Of a stretch of 64,000 nucleotides of DNA, positions 59,201 through 64,000 are shown one piece after another; the stretch's first letter is position 1, and each line of letters opens with the position of its first letter. Source of the stretch: Stenotrophomonas sp. VV52 (lineage in GTDB: Bacteria; Pseudomonadota; Gammaproteobacteria; Xanthomonadales; Xanthomonadaceae). The notes below the pieces were generated by a model. It was not told the origin of the DNA. It did not search any database and saw only the letters and a list, made by a program, of their open reading frames with translations. Location of the stretch: NCBI RefSeq assembly GCF_002893095.1, contig NZ_PKQQ01000002.1, positions 434,001-498,000 on the forward strand, given 5' to 3'. The translations under genes and the position numbers were made by a program.

Positions 59201-59772
59201 CCGATGGCGCGCGTACCGCCGCGCAGTACGGCGGTAGTGGGTTGGGGCTGGCGATCTGCCGCGAACTGGCGCTGGCCATGCAGGGCCAGATCGGGGTGGA
59301 AAGCCAGCTCGGGGTGGGCACGCGTTTCAGCGTGACCCTGCCGTTGCCGCTGCAGCTGGCCGACGCCACGGCCGGCGGTGCAGGGACGGCCGACGGCCAG
59401 CCGTTGCCGCCGTTGCGGCTGCTGCTGGTGGAGGACGACGGCACCGTGGCCGATGTGATCGTCGGCCTGCTCGGCGCACGCGGCCACCAGGTGGTGCATG
59501 CCGGGCATGCGTTGGCGGCGCTGCGCGAAGTCAGCGATACCGCGTTCGACGTGGTACTGCTCGACCTGGACCTGCCGGGCCTGGGCGGCATGGAGCTGGC
59601 CGGGCACCTGCGAAACCAGGGCTATGTGATGCCGCTGCTGGCGGTGACCGCGCGGACCGACCCGGGCATCGAGGAACAGGTACGCCAGGCCGGATTCCAG
59701 GGCTTCCTGCGCAAGCCGGTGACCGGCGATCTGCTCGAGCAGGCGATCGCGCGGGTGCTGTCGGTCCGCTGA
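56248..59772 (+). CDS. Hybrid sensor kinase 4 with periplasmic propeller (complete)
   Basis: A 1174-residue paralogue. GTG at 56248 is chosen because AGGAG lies 9 nt upstream and a clean signal peptide follows (VVPTRWLLLLGLLLLWPQL, ending AVAQ); ATG 56218 is the alternative. Order: propellers (GYLWLATNDGLARFDG), Y_Y_Y domain, membrane helix, HisKA with [10 protein letters not shown] (His about 819), complete ATPase (NLLGNAVKFT, SDTGPGI, GGSGLGL), and receiver with [16 protein letters not shown] (Asp about 1106) and LRKP. All catalytic residues are present. It is closest to kinase 1. A 51-nt gap separates it from kinase 3. Confidence 0.93.
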   Translation: MVPTRWLLLLGLLLLWPQLAVAQPIPPTPRQLTVFDGLPSNTVNRMAEDGYGYLWLATNDGLARFDGRNYRVWRAEDGLRDNQIWSVHVDARNQLWIGTENAGLAMMSADRRELRFFDRRSNPIIGSNTIWSLASTGDGALWFGTYEGGLHRLDRDGVITRFMPEPGNKRSLPAASVTHMATTRDGSLWVGTKAGLARWTGRDFERVPTSRLPTAFINGLTAELDGSLWISTVAGTVVRRPDGSFEPAPWKVDAGDQVLGMMLRDEQGGYWLDTQSGLGRVYQGRFQQVPLYSAVARGQVRPNWTGGYEDREGGIWLASSNSGLWHLLPRWWQFSVLSRLEDDPASLRNGYVLGMAASANGGVWAVGTHGALDRFDPVSGSVEQHRTWVNGSKWLQSVLEDRRGQVWIGSDEAVLRYDPRSGALQRWGHDAQTDAALDGTVETLALCDGDRIWSSASGGLQQRDTDGRVLQQVLAGTRGLAAGQMVQDLLCGPQDHLWLGTSQGLLQWVPARARFEPLPGGTGAGIHAMARANDGSIWVSEEGQLVRYGWRGERLERDALVGAEEGYPKLSASGLVVDAQDIVWAASARGLIRVDAAQGSVRQYGVRDGLPSQEFRRGTLVRTASGHVAGGTPAGVVLFDPDQVRPATRRAPLVIERVEVRRGDQMLDLTHLEPLEIADADRDLRIVARLLSFADSSSNSYRYRLAGYDPDWVEVGPGGERVFSRLPPGRYRLEVQARSADLVWSRVQVLEFRVQPPWWRSVSGLLVMTSIALLLMSLFAWLYRRRVQRRHAYQLALHKQELAEQASAAKTRFLANLGHEVRTPMTGVLGMSELLLGSPLSPQQRSYTESIRHAGEHLLHLVNDALDLARIESGRLQLQNQPFALQGVIEDVCTLMAALAEQKGLRFVVDNDLPAGLGSVGDAVRLRQILLNLLGNAVKFTSQGEVRLKARALAPDRGLYFEVSDTGPGISSDQQQRLFRRFEQADGARTAAQYGGSGLGLAICRELALAMQGQIGVESQLGVGTRFSVTLPLPLQLADATAGGAGTADGQPLPPLRLLLVEDDGTVADVIVGLLGARGHQVVHAGHALAALREVSDTAFDVVLLDLDLPGLGGMELAGHLRNQGYVMPLLAVTARTDPGIEEQVRQAGFQGFLRKPVTGDLLEQAIARVLSVR

Positions 59773-59810
59773 AACGCCAGAAGGTCATCGGGCCAGCGGC
59801 CCGCTGCTGC

Positions 59811-59833
59811 GAGGTCGCCTATTCGGCGACCTC
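59811..59833. terminator. Perfect hairpin overlapping the MFS stop codon
   Basis: GAGGTCGCC-TATTC-GGCGACCTC, a 9-bp perfect stem between convergent kinase 4 and the MFS gene, overlapping the last codons of the latter. A second hairpin CGGGCC/GGCCCG is at 59789-59803. Neither has a U-run; they may be weak bidirectional terminators. Confidence 0.45.
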
Positions 59834-61222
59834 TTCCACATCCCGCGGTGAAGGACGGGTATCAGGCAGCTGCCAGAAGATCACGGTGGAGGTGAGGGTG
59901 ATCGCGCCGACGCAGACGAAGGTGGCGTGCAGGGCGGCGGTGGCGCCGTGCAGTGCATCGAGGTGACCGAACGCGGCCAGCAGGCTGCCGGCGGCGGCTG
60001 CACCGAAACCGGTGGCCAGCATCATCACCATCGACAGCAGGCTGTTGCCCGAGCTGGCGAAGCCGCGGTCGAGGTCGCGCAGGGTCACGGTGTTCATCAC
60101 GGTGAACTGCAGCGAGTTGACCGCGCCGAACACCGCCAGCTGCACCACGCGCAGCCACATCGGCTGGCCCGGCACCATGAAGATGAAACTGGCCATGGCA
60201 ATGCCGACCAGCACCGTGTTGACCATCAGCACCCGCCGGTAGCCGAAGCGTTCCACCAGCTTGACCGCATACCGTTTGGACAGCATGCCCGCGGCGGCCA
60301 CGGGAATCATCAACAGGCCGGCGTTCATCGGGCTCATGCCCATGCCGACCTGCAGCAGCAGCGGAATCAGCAACGGCATGGCGCTGCTGCCAATCCGCGA
60401 GAACAGGTTGCCGAGGATGCCGATGCGGTAGCTGGGCACGTGGAACAGCGCCAGCGAAAACAGCGGCGCGGTCGAGTTCGCGGCATGCAGCCAGTAGCCG
60501 ACCAGTGCGGCCAGCCCGGCCACCGTCATCAGCATCACCAGCGCATGCGGCGTGCCCATGCCGGAGATGCCGTCCAGCGCCAGCGACAACACCACCATGC
60601 CGAAGGCGAGCATCAGGTAGCCGGCGATATCGAACCGGGTGCGGTGTTCGGCGTAATGGTCGGGCATGACTTTGAGCGCGGCCACATAGCCGATCACGCC
60701 GATCGGCAGGTTGATCAGGAACACCCAGTGCCAGGACGCCACTTCGACCAGCCAACCGCCCAGCGTGGGGCCGATCAACGGACCGACCAGCGCCGGAATG
60801 GCGATGAAGCTCATCGCACGCAGGAACTGTTCGCGCGACACCGAGCGCATCACTGCCAGCCGTCCCACCGGCAGCAGCATGGCGCCACCCACGCCCTGCA
60901 GCACGCGTGCGGCCACCAGCTGGTGCAGGGTCTGGGCCAATGCGCAGGCCAGCGAGCCCAGCGTGAACAGGATGATCGCGGCCAGGAAGGTGCGGCGGGT
61001 ACCGAAGCGGTCGGCGATCCAGCCCGATGCCGGAATGAAGGTCGCCACGGCCAGCGCATAGCTGAACACCACCGACTGCATCTGCAGCGGGCTTTCGCCA
61101 AGGCTGCGCGCCATCGCCGGCAATGCGGTGTTGACGATGGTCGAGTCCAGCATCTGCATGAAGATCGCCAGCGACACCAGCCACAACAGCGGCCGGAACG
61201 AGGCGTAGCTCGGCGTCGTCAT
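59819..61222 (-). CDS. DHA2-family (EmrB/MdtD-like) multidrug MFS exporter
   Basis: A 467-residue inner-membrane transporter with 14 predicted helices. DHA2 markers are FMQMLDSTIVNTALPAMARS (helix 1 motif), ASGWIADRFGTRRTF (motif A), RVLQGVGGAMLLPVGRLAVM and GPTLGGWLVE (motif C region). It is nearest to MdtD-type proteins; there is no partner membrane-fusion protein here. ATG at 61222 is used; an in-frame GTG at 61231 nearly abuts hemE. It follows hemE directly on the same strand, so it may be read from the aro-hemE transcript. Confidence 0.9.
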   Translation of the reverse strand: MTTPSYASFRPLLWLVSLAIFMQMLDSTIVNTALPAMARSLGESPLQMQSVVFSYALAVATFIPASGWIADRFGTRRTFLAAIILFTLGSLACALAQTLHQLVAARVLQGVGGAMLLPVGRLAVMRSVSREQFLRAMSFIAIPALVGPLIGPTLGGWLVEVASWHWVFLINLPIGVIGYVAALKVMPDHYAEHRTRFDIAGYLMLAFGMVVLSLALDGISGMGTPHALVMLMTVAGLAALVGYWLHAANSTAPLFSLALFHVPSYRIGILGNLFSRIGSSAMPLLIPLLLQVGMGMSPMNAGLLMIPVAAAGMLSKRYAVKLVERFGYRRVLMVNTVLVGIAMASFIFMVPGQPMWLRVVQLAVFGAVNSLQFTVMNTVTLRDLDRGFASSGNSLLSMVMMLATGFGAAAAGSLLAAFGHLDALHGATAALHATFVCVGAITLTSTVIFWQLPDTRPSPRDVEEVAE

Positions 61223-61232
61223 CTCCGGCACC

Positions 61233-62306
61233 TCAGCGCTGGCTGAGGCGGTGCACGGCCTCCACCAGCACCTGCACGTGTTCGGGATTCATGTCCGGCG
61301 ACATGCCATGGCCGAGGTTGAACACATGCCCTTCGCGCGAACCACCGTTGCCCCGCGCGTAACTGTCCAGCACCTGCCCGGCGGCGCGTTCGATCGCGTC
61401 CGGGTTGCCGTACAGCGTGGCCGGGTCCAGGTTGCCCTGCAGCGCCACGCGGCCGCCGGTGCGGGCCACCGCATCGGCCAGGTCCAGGGTCCAGTCCACG
61501 CCCAGCGCGTCGGCGCCAGTGTCGGCAAGGTCGCCCAGGTGCAGCCCGGTGCCCTTGCCGAACAGGATCAGCGGAGTGCGCTGGTCGCCGTCGCCGCGCT
61601 CCAGTTCGCGCGCGATGCGGGTCAGGTAACGCAGCGAGAACTCGCGGTACATCGCCGGGCTGAGCACGCCGCCCCAGGTGTCGAACACCTGCAGCACCTG
61701 GGCACCGGCGGCGCGCTGCGCCGCCAGGTAGGCCACCACCGCGTCGGTCACCACCGAGAGCAGCTGGTGCAGCGCGGCCGGTTCGTTCAGCGCCATCGCC
61801 TTGATCCGCGCGAAGTCCTTGCTGCCGCCGCCTTCCACCATGTAGCAGGCCAGCGTCCACGGGCTGCCGGAGAAGCCGATCAGCGGCACCTTGCCATCCA
61901 GTTCGCGGCGGATCACGCGCACCGCGTCCATCACGTAGCGCAGCTCGGTTTCCATGTCCGGCACCGCAAGCCGGGCAATCGCAGCGGTGTCGCGCACCGG
62001 GTGCCGGAACTTCGGGCCTTCGCCTTCCACGAAGTACAGCTCCAGGCCCATCGCATCGGGAATGGTCAGGATGTCCGAAAACAGGATCGCCGCATCAAGA
62101 TCGAAACGGCGCAGCGGCTGCAGGGTCACTTCGCAGGCAATGTCCGGAGTCTTGGCCATCGCCAGGAAGCTGCCGGCCTTGGCCCGGGTCGCGCGGTACT
62201 CCGGCAGGTAGCGGCCGGCCTGGCGCATCAGCCAGACGGGGGTGCAGTCCACCGGTTCGCGGCGCAGGGCGCGCAGCAGGCGATCATGGCGGGAAGGGTC
62301 GGTCAC
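61233..62306 (-). CDS. hemE: Uroporphyrinogen decarboxylase
   Basis: Haem-pathway enzyme that removes four carboxyl groups from uroporphyrinogen III to give coproporphyrinogen III. It has 357 residues (E. coli 354) from GTG at 62306, which overlaps the stop of the WGR gene (GTGA) and gives the normal N-terminus [20 protein letters not shown]. Signatures are [20 protein letters not shown] and [20 protein letters not shown] (substrate pocket), with the catalytic Asp in [14 protein letters not shown]. Confidence 0.97.
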   Translation of the reverse strand: MTDPSRHDRLLRALRREPVDCTPVWLMRQAGRYLPEYRATRAKAGSFLAMAKTPDIACEVTLQPLRRFDLDAAILFSDILTIPDAMGLELYFVEGEGPKFRHPVRDTAAIARLAVPDMETELRYVMDAVRVIRRELDGKVPLIGFSGSPWTLACYMVEGGGSKDFARIKAMALNEPAALHQLLSVVTDAVVAYLAAQRAAGAQVLQVFDTWGGVLSPAMYREFSLRYLTRIARELERGDGDQRTPLILFGKGTGLHLGDLADTGADALGVDWTLDLADAVARTGGRVALQGNLDPATLYGNPDAIERAAGQVLDSYARGNGGSREGHVFNLGHGMSPDMNPEHVQVLVEAVHRLSQR

Positions 62307-62557
62307 GGGGTGCGTCCTTGGGGTAAACGTTCGATGATCTGGTAGCCGCGTCGCAGCTCGGCGTCGCGTGCCTTGTCGAAGGCCGCCTGGGCCTCGGCCC
62401 GGGTGTCGTACTGCTGGCGGCGCAGCCGCGCGCGCCCCCCGACCGGGCCCGACTGGAGCAGCAACTCCCAGCTGCCGAACAGGTCCGGCACCAGCGTGAG
62501 CTCGAGGTAGTGGGCCCGCTCGGTGCCGATCGGGGCGTGCTGCAGGAAAACGTGCAT
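62303..62557 (-). CDS. Stand-alone WGR-domain protein
   Basis: An 84-residue protein consisting of a WGR-like domain: [20 protein letters not shown], then [20 protein letters not shown], and a basic end RRGYQIIER. The WGR triad itself is modified here (SGPVGGR). WGR domains bind nucleic acid in PARPs and related proteins; the small free-standing bacterial versions have no assigned role. The ATG at 62557 is preferred to a GTG two codons upstream. It overlaps hemE by 4 nt and lies 49 nt after aroB. Confidence 0.8.
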   Translation of the reverse strand: MHVFLQHAPIGTERAHYLELTLVPDLFGSWELLLQSGPVGGRARLRRQQYDTRAEAQAAFDKARDAELRRGYQIIERLPQGRTP

Positions 62558-62606
62558 GGGCACGATTGTAGCCGCGAACCGGGAACGCGGCCGTCACTGC
62601 GCCGGC

Positions 62607-63716
62607 TCAGCCGGTCCGGAGCACCCGCAGCACGTCGACTTCGTCGATGTCAGCCACCACCTGCGCGCGGCCGATGCCCTGCCACAGCACCAGGCGCAGG
62701 CGGCCTGCCACGTTCTTCTTGTCCAGCCGCATCCGCGCCAGCAGCGCTTCGGGATCCAGCCCGGCGGGAATCTCGACCGGCAGCTCATAGCGCAGCAGCA
62801 GGTCGCGCAGGCGCGCGGTGTCGTCGGGATGGCTCATGCCGAGCTCGACCGACAGCCGCGCGGCCAGCACCATGCCTACCGACACGGCTTCGCCATGGTT
62901 GAGGTTGTCATTGCCCGGCGCGCCATAGCCCTGTTCGGTCTCGATCGCATGGCCGAAGGTGTGGCCCAGGTTCAGCAGGGCGCGCTCGCCCCGTTCCAGC
63001 GGATCGCGCGCGACGATCTCGGCCTTGTGTTCGCAGCTGCGCGCGATCGCCTGCGCCAGCGCGGCATCGTCGCCGGCCAGCAGTGCAGCGTGCTCGGTCT
63101 GCAGCCACTGGAAGAACAGCGGGTCGCGGATTGCACCGTACTTGATCACCTCGGCCAGCCCTGCGCGCAGCTCGCGCGGCGGCAGCGTGCGCAGCGCGGC
63201 CGTATCGGCGATCACCGCGCGGGGCGGGTGGAACGCGCCCACCAGGTTCTTGCCTTCGGGGATGTCAACTGCAGTCTTGCCGCCGACCGAGGAATCGACC
63301 ATGGCCAGCAGCGAGGTTGGCAGCTGGACGCAGTCCACGCCCCGCATCCAGCACGCGGCCGCGAAGCCGGCCAGGTCGCCGGCCACGCCGCCGCCGAGGG
63401 CCATCACGCAGGCGTCGCGGGTGGCACCCAGCGCGGCCAGCGCGGCGATCGCCGCGCCAAAGTTGGCCAGGGTCTTGGACGCTTCGCCGGCCGGCAGCAC
63501 CAGCTCGCCGATGATCAGGTCGGGGCGTTCGGCCTGCAGCGCCTGCTTCACGCCGGCCAGGTACAGCGGGGCCACCGAGGAGTCGCTGAGCAGCAGCACG
63601 TGGCGGCCGCGTACATGCCGCGCCAGCAGCGTGCCCTGGCCGAGCAGGCCCGGGCCGATATGGATGGTGTAGGGGGTGTCGCCGCCCACGGCGACGGTAC
63701 GGGGCGAAGCGGTCAT
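62607..63716 (-). CDS. aroB: 3-dehydroquinate synthase
   Basis: Second enzyme of the shikimate pathway: cyclises DAHP to 3-dehydroquinate using NAD+ and a divalent metal. It has 369 residues. Landmarks are [29 protein letters not shown] (NAD loop), [17 protein letters not shown], and the metal ligands in [10 protein letters not shown] and [13 protein letters not shown] plus [11 protein letters not shown]. The ATG at 63716 overlaps the aroK stop (ATGA). Confidence 0.97.
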   Translation of the reverse strand: MTASPRTVAVGGDTPYTIHIGPGLLGQGTLLARHVRGRHVLLLSDSSVAPLYLAGVKQALQAERPDLIIGELVLPAGEASKTLANFGAAIAALAALGATRDACVMALGGGVAGDLAGFAAACWMRGVDCVQLPTSLLAMVDSSVGGKTAVDIPEGKNLVGAFHPPRAVIADTAALRTLPPRELRAGLAEVIKYGAIRDPLFFQWLQTEHAALLAGDDAALAQAIARSCEHKAEIVARDPLERGERALLNLGHTFGHAIETEQGYGAPGNDNLNHGEAVSVGMVLAARLSVELGMSHPDDTARLRDLLLRYELPVEIPAGLDPEALLARMRLDKKNVAGRLRLVLWQGIGRAQVVADIDEVDVLRVLRTG

Positions 63717-64000
63717 GCGGTCGGTTCCAGTCGCTGCCAATGCGTGGCCAGGCGCAGCACCAGCTGCGCGGTGGCCTCGCCCGGCGTGTACAGATCGGTG
63801 TCGAGGGTGAGGTCGGCCAGGCCCTGGTACAGCGGGTCGCGCACGCTGGCCATCTGCTCCAGCACCTGGGCCCGGTCGGGCCGCTGCAGCAGCGGCCGGG
63901 TCCGGTCGCGGGCCAGCCGTTCCAGCTGGGCGGCCACGCTGACCCGCAGGTAGACCACGAAGCCGCGCCGGGCGATCGCCGCGCGGTTGTCCGGGTCAAG
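63713..64000 (-). CDS. aroK: Shikimate kinase, 5' part outside the window
   Basis: The C-terminal 95 codons of shikimate kinase, the fifth enzyme of the shikimate pathway. The frame is open to the right edge and begins in the segment [20 protein letters not shown], which precedes the lid domain. RDRTRPLLQ holds the lid arginines. The ATP P-loop lies beyond the edge. The stop overlaps the aroB start (ATGA), the usual aroK-aroB arrangement. Confidence 0.92.
   Translation of the reverse strand, partial: LDPDNRAAIARRGFVVYLRVSVAAQLERLARDRTRPLLQRPDRAQVLEQMASVRDPLYQGLADLTLDTDLYTPGEATAQLVLRLATHWQRLEPTA

Overview
The window is a gene-dense, high-GC chromosomal segment that reads as Stenotrophomonas or a very close relative within the Xanthomonadaceae. 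The reasons are the GTAG-headed palindromic repeats of the SMAG type scattered between genes, the pilus-chemotaxis gene order, a SAM-I riboswitch in front of metX-metB-hom, a Xanthomonad-style TonB receptor, and the aroK-aroB-hemE order. There are no rRNA or tRNA genes, no CRISPR array, no phage and no intact insertion sequence. The first gene (chpA) and the last (aroK) are cut by the window edges.

Layout. 1-4.6 kb: end of the type IV pilus chemosensory operon (hybrid CheA-like ChpA, a CheB-like protein, a CheW-like protein). 4.6-12.5 kb: housekeeping genes: rsmE and bioA on the minus strand, then nudE-cysQ-mazG-small membrane protein, an SPFH/NfeD membrane pair, and gcvT and gcvH. 12.5-13.7 kb: a histone H1-like Lys/Ala repeat protein behind a long leader. 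13.9-18.9 kb: serine hydrolase, GMC oxidoreductase, ATP/ADP-translocase-like transporter, DUF1304 protein. 19.3-23.9 kb: a fatty-acid segment (DUF4442 protein, FadE, alpha/beta hydrolase) facing a TetR regulator with two matching operator-like sites. 24-28 kb: TonB-dependent receptor and a secreted protein of unknown role. 28.2-37.2 kb: hslO, mtgA, a glycosyltransferase, a CBS protein, an AsmA-like protein, a hemolysin-III protein, prfC and an M23 peptidase. 37.2-40.8 kb: a methionine operon under a SAM-I riboswitch. 40.9-45.6 kb: hydrolase, sdaA, a glutaredoxin-like protein and a YceI / cytochrome b561 / YceI operon. 45.8-59.8 kb: four giant hybrid sensor kinases in tandem. 59.8-64 kb: MFS exporter, hemE, WGR protein, aroB, aroK.

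The most notable system is the 14-kb sensor-kinase array. Kinases 1 and 4 look complete. Kinase 2 keeps its ATPase domain but has lost the phospho-accepting histidine (Ser) and key receiver residues. Kinase 3 keeps the histidine and receiver but has lost the ATP-binding motifs. Genes 2 and 3 overlap by 4 nt. This suggests two complementary half-kinases that could work only as a pair, flanked by two complete paralogues.

A second theme is intergenic repeat biology. There are three copies of an exactly 115-bp foldback element, two copies of a related ~91-bp foldback, and many SMAG palindromes. Four genes (rsmE, asmA-like, hom, glutaredoxin-like) end on a TAG that belongs to a repeat. Regulation visible in sequence includes the SAM-I riboswitch followed by a 10-codon leader ORF overlapping metX, and a promoter bracketed by TetR-type operators that probably gives a leaderless mRNA.
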